Assembly (NCBI RefSeq): GCF_021462225.1
Contig: NC_061797.1
Coordinates: forward strand, 36,234,147 to 36,298,146
Reading direction: 5' to 3'
Origin: Girardinichthys multiradiatus
Taxonomy: Eukaryota; Chordata; Actinopteri; Cyprinodontiformes; Goodeidae
Length of the DNA: 64,000 nt
Of the stretch, positions 22,087 to 34,122 are shown piece by piece. Position 1 is the first letter of the stretch; each line of letters starts with the position of its first letter. Under the pieces are notes generated by a model. The model did not search any database. It was not told where the DNA came from and saw nothing but the letters and a program-made list of their open reading frames with translations. The translations under genes and the position numbers were made by a program.

Positions 22087-22578
22087 ATAATCCGCCAGCA
22101 GCTTCGACCTTCAGCAGAGAACATGGAGCATCAACAACAATGATAATGCTCCAGCAGAAACAACCGCACAGTTAGCTGAGAAAGAGAGGTCATCACAAAA
22201 GGTCTCCCAGCCGAAATCCACAGGAGAAGTGGATATACCCCCCTCCCCCTAAACCAAGACCTAGACCGACCCCCCCGTTAAACCCCCCCCATCCAGACCC
22301 CGACCACACAGAACTCTCCCATCTCCCCACTGAGCCCGCTTTTTGCTTTACTGGATTTTGATAACATGAAAGGAGTTCTTAAGATTGGGACCCAAATGGC
22401 TCTGACCTCTTCTCCATTCAACAACCCCCGTGTCCGAGGCCCTGCTACCAAACCAAGATCTTCCAAATGCCACACAGCCCCACCACTGCCTAATCTATCT
22501 CCTCCTAATCAGGACCTTCAAATCACTTCTCTGTGATACAGTCTGGGCCCCAGTGGTAACTATCAGAAGTGAGCATGT

Positions 22579-23399
22579 CCTGTTTTTTTTTTGTTTTTGT
22601 TTTTTTTACAAAATAGTACACGGTAATTATGAATGTAAAATGTACTTAGTGAGAGGTGCAGCCCAATATAGATCATCTGTGTATCTGTCAACACCTGAAG
22701 CTTAACACCTGTGAGTATGAGTGTGGACGTGCTTTTGTATACAAGGTTTCTCCACATAAATATGCAATAGCGAGTGTGAGGACCCACAGACCTGCCCCAT
22801 GGTCCCTGGACGGACACTGAGGAGATCCAAGTCACAGACATCCAAAGGCTCCACAAAGCACAGGAACCCCAGGAGAACCACCGCCGGGACTACTGCAACC
22901 CCCCCCCCCTAGAAGAGCATTGCAGAAGCCCCAAGGAGCCACAGCGACGAGCCCACAGGCCCCGCCGGCGGCCTTCCATGCCCGAGCAGATCCAGCCATG
23001 GACCCAGGAGCCCAAGACCCTGGGACACACCACACCCCAAGCAGAGGCCCGACAGAGCTGCAGGTGTATAAGCAAGCAAGGTGCAATCTTGTATTCTCTT
23101 CATCCTTCTTTCTCTCCTCCACTCTTTCCTCCTTTTCTCCCCTTTTTCCCACTCTCTCTCTCTCTTTTTTGAGCTTATTTTTTCCTTTTCATTTCAGTCT
23201 CCGTGTCCGTAACAATTTAAATATTCCCAAAGAAGTTTATAATAAAGTTTCTTTTATAAATATCAAGCAGAGTTTTAAAGCATTAGCTGTGATGCTCCGC
23301 TTGTGAAAGTAAATCTGTTGGGCAATTTCTTGGCACTCAGACAACAATTCTGAGCGCTACTCTGCCGGACAGGACACGGTAAACAAAAAAAAAAAGAAA
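22579..23399. mobile_element. Unclassified insertion in L2 with a 9-bp duplication
   Basis: Bounded by tgagcatgt at 22570-22578 and 23400-23408. It begins with a T-rich run and ends with an A-rich run (aaacaaaaaaaaaaag), which fits a retroposed copy. The interior is C-rich (22860-23050, repeated cag/ccc words) then a pyrimidine tract (23090-23170). I recognise no protein. The L2 frame appears to continue on both sides. Confidence 0.45.
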
Positions 23400-23508
23400 T
23401 GAGCATGTGAAGGAAAAACTTGGGCCCCTAATAGGAGATAGTTGTAAAATCTCTGTGCTTATATGTGACAGAAAGGACAAAGCCAAAAGGATAAGAGACA
23501 GTAATATA

Positions 23509-25116
23509 CAGGTCCTTCTCAAAATATTAGCATATTGTGATAAAGTTCATTATTTTCCATAATGTCATGATGAAAATTTAACATTCATATATTTTAGATT
23601 CATTGCACACTAACTGAAATATTTTAGGTCTTTGTTGTCTTAATACGGATGATTGTGGCATACAGCTCATGAAAACCCAAAATTCCTATCTCACAAAATT
23701 AGCATATTTCATCCGACCAATAAAAGAAAAGTGTTTTTAATACAAAAAACGTCAACCTTCAAATAATCATGTACAGTTATGCACTCAATACTTGGTCGGG
23801 AATCCTTTGGCAGAAATGACTGCTTCAATGCGGCGTGGCATGGAGGCAATCAGCCTGTGGCACTGCTGAGGTCTTATGGAGGCCCAGGATGCTTCGATAG
23901 CGGCCTTTAGCTCATCCAGAGTGTTGGGTCTTGAGTCTCTCAACGTTCTCTTCACAATATTCCACAGATTCTCTATGGGGTTCAGGTCAGGAGAGTTGGC
24001 AGGCCAATTGAGCACAGTGATACCAGGGTCAGTAAACCATTTACCAGTGGTTTTGGCACTGTGAGCAGGTGCCAGGTCGTGCTGAAAAATGAAATCTTCA
24101 TCTCCATAAAGCTTTTCAGCAGATGGAAGCATGAAGTGCTCCAAAATCTCCTGATAGCTAGCCGCATTGACCCTGCCCTTGATAAAACACAGTGGACCAA
24201 CACCAGCAGCTGACACGGCAACCCAGACCATCACTGACTGTGGGTACTTGACACTGGACTTCTGGCATTTTGGCATTTTCTTCTCCCCAGTCTTCCTCCA
24301 GACTCTGGCACCTTGATTTCCGAATGACATGCAGAATTTGCTTTCATCTAAAAAAGTACTTTGGACCACTGAGCAACAGTCCAGTGCTGCTTCTCTGTAG
24401 CCCAGGTCAGGCGCTTCTGCCGCTGTTTCTGGTTCAAAAGTGGCTTGACCTGGGGAATGTGGCACCTGTAGCCCATTTCCTGCACACGCCTGTGCACGGT
24501 GGCTCTGGATGTTTCTACTCCAGACTCAGTCCACTGCTTCCGCAGGTCCCCCAAGGTCTGGAATCGGACCTTCTCTACAATCTTCCTCAGGGTCCGGTCA
24601 CCTCTTCTCGTTGTGCAGCGTTTTCTGCCACACTTTTTCCTTCCCACAGACTTCCCACTGAGGTGCCTTGATACAGCACTCTGGGAACAGCCTATTCGTT
24701 CAGAAATTTCTTTCTGTGTCTTACCCTCTTGCTTGAGGGTGTCAATAGTGGCCTTCTGGACAGCAGTCAGGTCGGCAGTCTTACCCATGATTGGGGTTTT
24801 GAGTGATGAACCAGGCTGGGAGTTTTAAAGGCCTCAGGAATCTTTTGCAGGTGTTTAGAGTTAACTCGTTGATTCAGATGATTAGGTTCATAGCTCGTTT
24901 AGAGACCCTTTTAATGATATGCTAATTTTGTGAGATAGGAATTTTGGGTTTTCATGAGCTGTATGCCAAAACCATCCGTATTAAGACAATAAACGACCTG
25001 AAATATTTCAGTTATTGTGCAATGAATCTAAAATATATGAATGTAAAATTTTCATCATGACATTATGGAAAATAATGAACTTTATCACAATATGCTAATA
25101 TTTTGAGAAGGACCTG
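23509..25116 (-). mobile_element. Tc1-like DD34E transposon, copy A2, inside L2
   Basis: 1608 bp with CAGGTCCTTCTCAAAATA ends and flanking TA (23507-23508, 25117-25118). It is inserted in the L2 between the ORF2 start and the endonuclease. Sequence and inverted repeats are nearly those of A1 and A3. Confidence 0.95.
23785..24788 (-). pseudogene. Tc1-like transposase A2, one frameshift
   Basis: Starts ATG at 24788 with MGKTADLTAVQKATIDTLKQ (paired-type DNA-binding domain) and ends KGFPTKY at 23785. A one-base loss in an A run (about 24348-24355; six A where A1 and A3 have seven) shifts the frame between KVLF and LDESKF, right at the first catalytic Asp. The DD34E residues themselves are intact (QHDLAPAHS, SPDLNPIENLW). 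A2 has GITVLNWPANS like the others. Confidence 0.92.
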
Positions 25117-25135
25117 TACAATCAAAAGAAGACAT

Positions 25136-25900
25136 AAACTGTCAGATATAACCATTAACAGCAACTAAGTCATATAAACTGGATTTATTGAACATTAGAT
25201 CTCTGTCAGGAAAATAATTTTTAATCAGTGACTTCATTGCTGACCACGATCTTGATGTTATGTTTTTAACAGAAACATGGTTACACGAATTTAATGAAGC
25301 TCCCATTCTGATAGTCGCTGCCTCCAAACTACAATTTTCTTTGTGAGAGCAGACAGCAAAGAAAAGGTGGAGGGGTGGCCATTTTGTTTAAAGATTCATT
25401 AGAGTGTAAAAAAGTATATCTGGGCAAATTTGACTCTTTTAATTATTTGCTCTCCAGGTAAAGAGACCGGTCCGAACCATGTTCTTGAATATTTACAGGC
25501 CTAAACAAGTCCAAAACAAAGTTTTTCAGTGATTTTAATGAGCTTTTATCTGTGATATGTGTTGATTATGACTGTTTAATTATTGTGGGAGACTTCAACA
25601 TTCAAATGGACAATCCTGAAGACAGAATTGCAATAGATCTATGTGACCCTCTTAGAAATTTTGGTTTGACTCAATATGTTAAACAGCAAACGCACAAACA
25701 GGGACCTATTTTGGACTTGATCATCACTAAGGGTCTAAACATTTCCAAGGTGTCTGTAATTGATGTTGCTCTATCTGACCACTTTTCTGTTATTTTTGAA
25801 AGCATCATCTCCAATGACTCAGTTTGCCAAAGAGACATTATAAGAAAACGCATCTTTAAGGACGGTGCTGCTGAAACCTTTAACCAGATTTACTCTTCTA
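25136..25900 (+). pseudogene. L2 ORF2 endonuclease fragment
   Basis: Fragmented in the first half (MFLTETWL is readable near 25260-25285), then open from 25552: CLIIVGDFNIQMDNPEDR carries the catalytic Asp-Phe-Asn, GPILDLIITKGLNI follows, and ALSDHFSVIFE is the Ser-Asp-His motif. This is the apurinic-endonuclease-like domain of L2/CR1/Rex LINEs. It is cut at 25900 by the DD36E element and resumes at 30205 in the same frame. Confidence 0.8.
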
Positions 25901-26806
25901 CAGTGGTTGGACAATGAAACTGAAACACCTGGTTTTAGACCAAAATAATTTATTAGTATGGTGTAGGGCCTCCTTTTGCGGCCAATACAGCGACAATTTG
26001 TCTTGGGAATGACATATACAAGTCCTGCACAGTGGTCAGAGGGATTTTAAGCCATTCTTCTTGCAGGATAGTGGCCAGGTCACTGTGATATCGAGGCTGA
26101 CATTTTTTCGGGAGTCCCACGGGTCACGGGATTCCCATGGGAATCCCGCGGGACGGGAGACAGCATCAGTAAAGATCACGTGATTGGGACGGTACAGGAT
26201 AAAAAATGAACGGGAGCGGGAGCTAACCAATAGGAGGGAAAATAAACTAGGATCAATTGTCTTTGGAAATGTAAAACTGAGACTTTGTTATAAACTTTAA
26301 GAAAAAAAAACTTGGATCGACACCGCCATTGTGTAGTTTTTTTCCAAGAAGCCGAAACTATAATGCCAGTCAAACAAACCACACGACCCACAAGCCAACA
26401 GTGCTTCTGCTCGATGTTTTCCACCTGCGTTCAGGATGGAGGGAGCAAACGCAGGTGGAGAACTGAACGTGGTAAAATTGGATTTGCAACGTAAAGTCAG
26501 AAGTAAGGTCTTATCTATTAAACTCATAGAGCTGACAAGAAAGTCACAAATATTACCGAACTTCAGGAGAGTTGAATGCAGCGGTTTTAACACGCAGTCT
26601 GCTGCTTGTAAAACGTGTTTAGTCGTAATCAAGTTCACCAGTGATTAAAGGACACTTGTAAGGCAGATTCTGGATTAAATCAGCCCTGCATTTCTTCATT
26701 CGTCAAACGAAAAGTACCATCATGTGTCAATTCTCATCTGATCAACAAAATTGCTGCATGTGCACTAAAGATTTAAGAGCCTTTGCCACAGTAGAGGGGA
26801 AAAGTA

Positions 26807-27390
26807 CGGAGCCCGAGAGGGGACATGGGGAATTTGTTTTTCTTTTGCGTCTCCACGCAATACTTTTGCGTTCGGCATTTTGGAACAGCAGCACAGATGA
26901 CAAACTACTCATAAAACAAACAGCACTGATTTGTCATTGATATGGATTATTTGTCATATGCAGGTTAACACGCAGTAAACAATGCGATGAAATGCTTAGG
27001 ATAAGAAGAACCGTACAAATAGCGATAAAAACAAAAGCACTAATGGCGTACAAAAAAAAGTACACATCATCATAAGCAAACAAAGTGTCACAGATGTTGT
27101 TTCGTGCAGTATTATTGTCCAGAGTTCAGTAGTTTGTTTGACAGCTTGTGGATAAAAACTGTCTTTTAGTCTGATTGAAGATCATTTTATTTAAGGCTGA
27201 TTACAAAATAAAACTCAATAAATCTCAAAAACGGGTGTAGTGTTTGTTTCATTTTTGCAGTTATCTGGTTTGGAAACAATCCCACAAAGTATTGCAAAAT
27301 AACGCAAAGACTATTGCGTGAGAATGCAAAAAGTATTGCATGGGAACGCAAAAAGAGAAAAAATTCTCCCATGTCCCCTCGCGGACCTCG
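26807..27390. mobile_element. Small inverted-repeat element (MITE-like) inside the hAT
   Basis: Inverted ends of roughly 60 bp: left starts cggagcccgagaggggac, right (reverse complement) cgaggtccgcgaggggac; both then carry repeats of the word acgcaatacttttgcgt. It interrupts the hAT motif CTKDLRAFATVEG just after VEG. The interior holds no coding sequence. The target duplication could not be fixed. Confidence 0.65.
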
Positions 27391-27415
27391 TTGAAAGGCT
27401 TCATCAAGGGAAGAT

Positions 27416-28480
27416 ATTAAATAAATATGTTGTGAAATAGTAAAAAAATGAATGTACCATTAAATGTACAATTTATTTAATACATCATTAAATATTAAGT
27501 GTACCACTAATTACATCATGTCGTCTTTAAAATTATACTTAATTATTCAGTGGCACATTTAATTGTGTGAAGCGGCTGGGATGAAGATCAGCTCCTCCAA
27601 GTCCGAGGCCATGGTTCTCGACCGGAAAAGGGTGGCTTGTCCTCTTCAGGTTGGAGGGGCGTTCCTGCCTCAAGTGGAGGAGTTTAAGTATCTCGGGGTC
27701 TTGTTCACGAGTGAGGGAAGAATGAAGCAGGAGATCGACAGACGGATCGGTGCGGCTGCCACAGTAATGGGGGCGCTGTGCCGGTCCGTTGTGGTGAAGA
27801 GAGAACTGAGCCGAAAAGCGAAGTTCTTGATTTACCGGTCGGTCTACGTTCCTACCCTCACCTATGGCCATGAACTTTGGGTCATGACCGAAAGAACGAG
27901 ATCACGGATACAAGCGGCTGAAATGAGCTTCCTCCGTAGGGTGGCCGGGCACTCCCTTAGAGATAGGGTGAGGAGCTCGGCCATCCGGGAGGAGCTCGGA
28001 GTAGAGCCGCTGCTTCTCCACATCGAGAGGAGCCAGTTGAGGTGGCTCGGGCATCTATACTGGATGCCTCCTGGACGCCTTCCTCGGGAGGTGTTCCAGG
28101 CACGCCCCACTGGGAGGAGGCCCAGGGGACGGCCCAGGACACGCTGGAGGGACTATGTCTCTCGGCTGGCCTGGAAACGCCTTGGGCTCCCCCCGGAGGA
28201 GCTGGAAGAGGTGTCTGGGGAGAGGGACATCTGGGCGTCTCTGCTGAGTCTGCTGCCCCCGCGACCCGGTCCCGGATAAAGCGGAAGACGACGAGTACGA
28301 GTACGAGTACATTTAATTGCATAATAGTCCATTTCATGATATAATGGTACATTTATTGTTTCTAATGATGTATTAAATAAATAAATGGTACCTTTAAATT
28401 AATGGCACATTTAATGTTACATTTCTTTCATGTTACATTTACTTCACTTATGGGACATTCACAACATTTATTTATTAAAT
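27416..28480. mobile_element. Second MITE-like element inside the hAT, host of Rex3
   Basis: AT-rich arms 27416-27565 and 28309-28480 made of recurring words such as ggtacatttaatg and tgatgtattaaataaat. The outer ends look inverted: attaaataaatatgttgtga on the left, and the reverse complement of the right gives atttaataaataaatgttgt followed by gaa. The Rex3 piece is in the middle. The limits are approximate. Confidence 0.5.
27566..28308 (+). mobile_element. Rex3 (RTE-type) retroposon, 5'-truncated, inside the MITE-like element
   Basis: Flanked by an 11-bp duplication acatttaattg (27555-27565 and 28309-28319). The frame 27566-28279 is open to its stop: KISSSKSEAMVLDRKRVA, VEEFKYLGVLFTSEGRM, SVYVPTLTYGHELWVMTE and QLRWLGHLYWMPPGRLPRE, the C-terminal part of Rex3 reverse transcriptase. 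It lacks the palm and the endonuclease. The 3' end is gataaagcggaagacgacg followed by gtacga repeats, where Rex3 copies usually end in ggatggatgg-type repeats. Confidence 0.85.
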
Positions 28481-30206
28481 GATGATTTTATTGTATTAAA
28501 TTTGTCCAGTTTGACCCTCCATTCTTGATGCTTGTATAGGAGGTCATGTCACAATTGTAATCAGGTGTGCTGGAGCAGACACACATCTAAAACTTGCAGA
28601 GAAGGGGTCCCTGAGGACCAGGGCTGTGAACCATTGAGGTACAGTTTCTAAATTGTGAAGGTAATGCCTTATTGCACTTTTGTTCACCAAGTACAGTTCT
28701 CTTGCTAGGTGCATTTTTCTTTCGTTTCAGCAATTTGAAACATAAAAGTAATGTCATTGTTCAAAGGAAACAATCACTTAATAAATGAGTAAAATACAAC
28801 TATGTACATTTTGTTTATTCAGCTAAGATAGGCATGGTCTGTTTCCTTGTTTGATATTTTATTATTTCTTCATTATTATTCTTTTTACTTTAACTGGCCT
28901 TTACTACAGCTAAAAACAGGGACCTAACTGGTCCTTCAAACAAAGAAATTGCCAAAAGACTAAATGAAGACAACAAAAATGGGAGTGGCACAGGAGTGGG
29001 AGTCAATTTACCAGGAGTGGGACGGGACAGGATTTTTTTCGTTATGCTGGCCTGGGATTGGGATGGGACAAAACATTTTTCTGTAGGAGCAGGATGGGAC
29101 AGGAGAGAAAATCCACTCCCGTGTCACCCTCTACTGTAATACTGGTGGAGGAAAACGTTTCCTGACTCACTCCTCCAAAACACCCCAAAGTGGCTCAATA
29201 ATATTTAGATCTGGTGACTGTGCAGGCCATGGGACATGTTCAACTTCACTTTCATGTTCATCAAACCAATCTTTCACCAGTTTTGCTGTATTGGTGCATT
29301 GTCATCCTGATACACGACACCACCTTCAGGATACAATGTTTGAACCATTGGATGCACATGGTCCTCAAGAATGGTTCGGTAGTCCTTGGCGCCCATCTAG
29401 CACAAGTATTGGGCCAAGGGAATGCCATGATATGGTAGCCCAAGCCATCACTGATCCACCCCCATGCTTCACTCTGGGCATGCAACAGTCTGGGTGGTAC
29501 GCTTCTTTGGGGCTTCTCCACACTGTAACTGTCCCGGATGTGGGGAAAACAGTAAAGGTGGACTCATCAGAGAACAATACATGTTTCACATTGTCCACAG
29601 CCCCAGATTTGCGCTCCTTGCACCATTGAAACCGACGTTTGGCATTGGTATGAGTGACCAAAGGTTTGGCTATAGCAGCCCGGCCGTGTATATTGACCCT
29701 GTGGAGCTCCCGACGGACAGTTCTGGTGGAAACAGGAGAGTTGAGGTGCACATTTAATTCTGCCGTGATTTGGGCAGCCGTGGTTTTATGTGTTTGGATA
29801 CAATCCGGGTTAGCACCCGAACATCCCTTTCAGACAGCTTCCTCTTGCGTCCACAGTTAATCCTGTTGGATGTGGTTCGTTCTTCTTGGTGGTATGCTGA
29901 CATTACCCTGGATACCGTGGCTCTTGATACATCACAAAGACTTGCTGTCTTGGTCACAGATGCGCCAGCAAGACGTGCACCAACAATTTGTCCTCTTTTG
30001 AACTCCTGTATGTCACCCATAATGTTGTGTGCATTTCAATATTTTGAGCAAAACTGTGCTCTTACCCTGCTAATTGAACCTTCACTCTGCTCTTACTGGT
30101 GCAATGTGCAATCAATGAAGACTGGCTACCAGGCTGGTCCAATTTAGCCATGAAACCTCCCACACTAAAATGACAGGTGTTTCAGTTTCATTGTCCAACC
30201 CCTGTA

Positions 30207-32190
30207 CCTCCACTTTGCCCTGTCACACTGTAGATGAGCTGGTAGGAAACTTTCATTCTTAAATCTCAAACATCATTGATTCAATTGCTCCAATGAAAGT
30301 GAAAGTCGTTTCTGGGAAGAAAATGTCTCCGTGGAGAAGTGCTCCACCAGTCAGAAGTGAGAAGAAGGAGTGTCGAAAAGCTGAACGCAGGTGGTGAAAG
30401 ACTGGACTCCAGGTTCACTATATTATCTATAGGTTATATCTATATACAGATATAACCTACAACTGAAAAATGCAAGGGGATCTTTCTTTTCTGAGATCAT
30501 CAGCAAAAACATAAACAATGCTCGTGCATTATTTGCCACGGTCGACAGGCTAACAGGCCCTCATGTAACTGTAGCATCTGAACTCCACTCTACCAGGGCC
30601 TGCAATGAGTATGCTAACTTCTTCACTAAAAAACCCAAAAGATCAGAGGTGGAGTCAGCACATCCACAACAACTGCAGTACCAAAGTTGTCTCCAACTAG
30701 AACTGATTTTGAAAAAACGTCCCAATTTCACCAAATAAACTGCAAAATCTTAGAAGAAATCGTACAGCAACTAAGCTCTTCTTCCTGCTGTCTCGATGTT
30801 TTACCCACAGCTTTCCTTAAGGAAGCTTTGCCTGTAATAACATCTGATTTAACACAAATAATAAACACGTCCTGTGTGTCAGGTGTTTTCACCCAGGCCC
30901 TGAAAACAGCAATTATCAAACCTCTATTGAAAAAGAGCAACTTGGACAAGCTGCTACTACAGAACTACAGACCTATCTCAAACCTCCCCTTCATCAGTAA
31001 GATTATTGAAAAAGCTGTGTTTCAGCAGTTAAACAACTTCCTAACAACGACCAACCGCTTCGATGTCTTCCAGTCAGGCTTCCGTGCTCACCACAGTACA
31101 CAGACTGCTCTTGTCAAGGTGTTTAATGACATCCGTATAAATGCAGACTGTGGAAGAACCACAGTGCTGGTATTATTGGACCTTATTGCAGCATCCGACA
31201 CTGTTGATCACTCCATTTTATTAGAGCGCCTGGAAAACTGGGTCGGCCTTTCTGGTACAGCACTCAATTGGTTTAAATCCTACTTGAAGGACAGGGACTT
31301 TTTTGTGTCAGTAGGTAACTTTACATCAGAGAGCACAAAAATCACATGTGGCGTTCCCCAAGGGTCCATCTTAGGGCCCCTCCTATTCAATATCTACATT
31401 CTCCCCCTAATTCAGATTTTATTAAACAACAACGTAAGTTATCATAACCATGCAGACGACACACAGCTATACGTGACGATGTCACCAGGTGACCATGAAC
31501 CCATTCAAGCGCTGGGTAAATGCTTAGAAGAAATCAATGCTTGGATGGGCCACAATTTTCTTCAGCTGAATCAAAACAAAACTGAAGTAATAATCGTTGG
31601 ACCAAAGGAAGAGTGTTTAAAAGTTAGCACACAGCTTCAGTTAATACAGCTAGAAACCACCAGTCAGCCTCGAAATCTGGGTGTAGTGATGGACTCAGAC
31701 CTGAAACTTCAGAGGCACATAAAGATGGTAACAAGGTCGGCCTTCTATCACCTAAAGAAGATCTCCAGGATTAAAGGACTAATTTCTCAGCAGGACCTTG
31801 AAACACTAATTCATGTGTTCATCTTTAGTAGAATTGATTACTGCAATGGTGTCTTCACAGGTCTGCCTAAAAAGTTGATCAGACAGCTGCAGCTGATCCA
31901 GAACTCTGTGCCCACGTCCTCACTAGAACTAAGAAAGTGGAGTACATCACCCTGGTTCTAAAGTCCCTACACTGGCTCCCTGTAGCTCAGAAAATAGACT
32001 TTAAAATACTTCTGTTAGTCTATAAATCACTAAATGGCTTAGCACCAAAATACATTACAGACTTGTTGTCAATGTATCAACCACCCAGACCTCTCAGGTC
32101 GTCTGGCTCAAATCTACTTTGTATACCCAGAACCAAACATGGAGAAGCAGCTTTTAGTTCTTATGCTCCACTAATATTTTTAAATTCCAA
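30207..32190 (+). pseudogene. L2 ORF2 reverse transcriptase, one frameshift
   Basis: Starts after the DD36E insertion. The connector (KVVSGKKMSPWRSAP, KKECRKAERRW) has stops; the RT frame is open at 30687-31961: NYRPISNLPFISKIIEKAVF, FRAHHSTQTALVKVFNDI, VLLDLIAASDTVDH (first catalytic Asp kept), GVPQGSILGPLLFNIY and YHNHADDTQLY (the Asp pair kept, Tyr changed to His). A frameshift near 31910 moves the end, VLKSLHWLPVAQKIDFKILL, to the frame at 31937. Similarity to L2 fades after about 32190. Confidence 0.85.
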
Positions 32191-33935
32191 GTTTTTAATG
32201 CGGCTTCTCAGATGTTCAGTAAAGGAGAGATATTATAAACACCAAAGGGCACTAAGTATTAATTGTGGCTGTTTTTTTGGACTGTATAACTGTAGAAGAA
32301 AGGCACGTCAAATATATTTTTTGTTTTCACCACATGCAGAGGGAAAAAACATGAGTATTCTTCTGGCACTAGCTGCCTGGTGGCTAATGCTTACAACATA
32401 CATTTTAGCCAAATCTCTGCAATATTCAGAACAAACTGTTTGTCTATCTCATCTTTTTCTAACTTCTCAGATTTCCAGCAGTACCAGCGTTGAACCAGAG
32501 AGTCTGCTTATATTCAACATGACTGCCAAAATAATGCCTTTCAAGTAACTTGGACACGACCTCATTTAATAATTCTATTTGTGCTGTTGCCTTCTCTGGT
32601 ATCGAATTGAATACGGTTGTTATAATTCTTTTTGCACATTTTTAACACATTTGCTCTCTGACAGCATTTCTCCCAACAGTTACTAACATTTCAGTCTTCA
32701 CCTTACGAGCTCAAATCTGAGTAGGAGACTGCTATCACTAATTAGGACTTTGATATTATGTATTGAGGGCGATGTCTGATGGTTTTTGTTTTACATGAGA
32801 AAATGCATGCAACTATCTTGAGCTATAACTGTGAACACAGTTGAAAAGGAAAAGTTGTAAAATGATGATACATGCCCTTTCAAACTAATCCCCTTCCCAC
32901 TCCAACAGACGTCTGAGTCACCAGGCAAGCTATGTGTACATCTTCCGTGCTTATATAAGCACGAGGTTGTTTTGCAATGTAAATGTAGAAGCTAGAGATT
33001 AATTTAACCCAGCAAAGAATGCAGAGTTACACAGCTTTACAGAGGGTGGGAGAGATAGAAGGGAGAGAAGTAAAGAGTTCAACTGAGGAAAAAGGCGAAT
33101 ATTTATGGTTTCATAATCATACTTCCTCTGAATATTATACCAGAGCATCAAATATATTTTTTAGCTTTTAAGTCATCATTCATTCTTTGTTTCTTACTTT
33201 CTTTCTTTCATTTCTTTGTTTCTTTCTTTTTATTTGGCAGGGACGATGTACATTAATTAACATTGTTGTAAATGCACCGGAATTAGGCAGTTGGTGCAAT
33301 TATGTGTTTATCTGTATTTTTAATCACTATATTATTTCAGATTAAATTATTTATCCTTTTTATTCATTTTTGGGATTTTTTTTGACTAATGTTTCTTTCA
33401 TTAGTTTAGAAAATATTTGTGAAAATTTTATTTATTTGTTTATTTTCTTTATTCTTTCCTTTTGGACATTGGGTAACTGTCAGTATTTCCTTGTGCTCAG
33501 TAATCATGCTGAAGTCTGTATTACAGATTCAATGTCTTTCATTTCTTTTAACATGTTTTTAACAATTATTTTCTCTATTTTTCTTATCCTCTTTCTTTTT
33601 CTTAATTACGTTTAGCTCAGTTACAGTTTATTATGTCTCCTTTCCTCTCCTTCCCAGTCTGTAAATCAGAACATTGAAACTAATGAATATGGAACAGCAT
33701 CTGTTGTTGTTTAAAACATTAAGTTCTTCAAAACCTGAAGCGTCTCAAGAAAACAGCTCTCTGCTTTCCTCTCCTCTTCCTGCCCTCCTACTCAGTCTTT
33801 TCCTCACTCTTCCCCACATTTATGTCTCAAATTTGCTAATTTTACCTCTTCTTTCTCTCCTCTTCAGTTTCCAATCAGTTCACTTTAGCACACCTCCGCC
33901 CTGCACTCCCCTCCTACGCACACACATCAACCTAC

Positions 33936-34122
33936 TTGTAGGGAATGTGTTTGCTCCCGTTGACCAGGGCCAGGATCACGTTCCCGAGAGCGGACAGAGA
34001 AAGACACAGAGGAGCCGAGCTGGGTGAAGAGTTCTCTCTGCTTTTTCCACCACCTCCTCCAAGTGCTTTAACATCACAGCTCCCCAGGTCCAGAAGGTGA
34101 AGGCGACTACGACCTCCTGACA
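33936..34122 (-). CDS. kif26b: kif26b motor exon, switch II region
   Basis: Acceptor tattttag at 34123-34124, donor gtaggt at 33934-33935, 187 bp. It reads [15 protein letters not shown] where ordinary kinesins have VDLAGSE, then [21 protein letters not shown], the kinesin helix 4 / loop 12 segment (usually [10 protein letters not shown]). A Gly-rich loop, [10 protein letters not shown], separates them. Replacing the DLAGSE switch II with DLGSC is a KIF26 hallmark and fits loss of normal ATP hydrolysis. The last Lys codon is split with the next exon. Confidence 0.95.

Larger units (their letters stand above)
26091..29133 (+). mobile_element. hAT transposon inside the DD36E element
   Basis: Flanked by an 8-bp duplication with one mismatch, ctgtgata (26083-26090) and ctgtaata (29134-29141), the hAT target length. 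Short inverted repeats: TCGAGGCTGACAT left, TAGAGGGTGACAC right. Subterminal GGGA-rich words (gtgggacgggacaggat, 29015-29031; gggacgggag, 26151) are typical of this kind. Plus-strand transposase traces: MEGANAGGELNVVKLDL at 26436 and CTKDLRAFATVEG at about 26760-26800, which matches the hAT KDLRPF..VEG motif and is cut there by a smaller insertion. Confidence 0.75.
25901..30204 (-). mobile_element. Tc1/mariner DD36E (Incomer-like) element, copy B1, with nested insertions
   Basis: Ends CAGTGGTTGGACAATGAAAC and (reverse complement of right end) CAGGGGTTGGACAATGAAAC, flanked by TA (25899-25900, 30205-30206), inserted in the L2. The transposase is on the minus strand: N-terminal half at 30020-29754 (AGASVTKTASLCDVSRATVS, a helix-turn-helix), middle at 29751-29365 (HVLFSDESTFTVFPTSG with the first Asp), and the C-terminal end at 26090-25950. 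Compared with copy B2, eight bases are missing near 29390, shifting the frame. A hAT element at 26091-29133 splits it. Confidence 0.88.
21000..32190 (+). mobile_element. L2-type LINE, split into several pieces by later insertions
   Basis: Plus-strand LINE, antisense to kif26b. Pieces in order: ORF1 (21058-22086), start of ORF2 (about 22480-22578 and 23401-23508), endonuclease (25117-25900) and reverse transcriptase (30205-32190). The pieces meet exactly at the duplications left by three insertions: tgagcatgt at 22570/23400, TA around Tc1 copy A2, and TA around the DD36E element. The RT (HSTQTALVKVFNDI, GVPQGSILGPLLFNIY) matches fish L2/Maui elements as I know them. The 5' start is approximate and the true 3' tail is not recognisable. 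Confidence 0.8.
13205..33935 (-). other. kif26b intron of 20.7 kb, mostly nested transposons
   Basis: Holds the Tc1 relic with a SINE (13.3-14.4 kb), Tc1 copy A1 in an older repeat (15.1-17.0 kb) and the L2 complex (21.0-32.2 kb). Stretches 14404-15087 and 16960-18750 show no gene or repeat I recognise. 18750-19460 is richer in GC and contains a perfect TGACGTCA (18909-18916) and a hairpin. 19460-21000 is AT-rich; 20528-20585 is an imperfect AT palindrome. 32190-33935 is AT- and pyrimidine-rich with nothing recognised. Confidence 0.8.

Noticed and set aside
22920..23306. 128-codon Pro/Ser-rich plus-strand frame
   Set aside because: Low-complexity C- and pyrimidine-rich insert in L2; no domain.
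28042..28352. Long open frames on both strands
   Set aside because: GC-rich Rex3 sequence opens several frames; only the reverse transcriptase frame matches a family. The same holds at 52544-52931.
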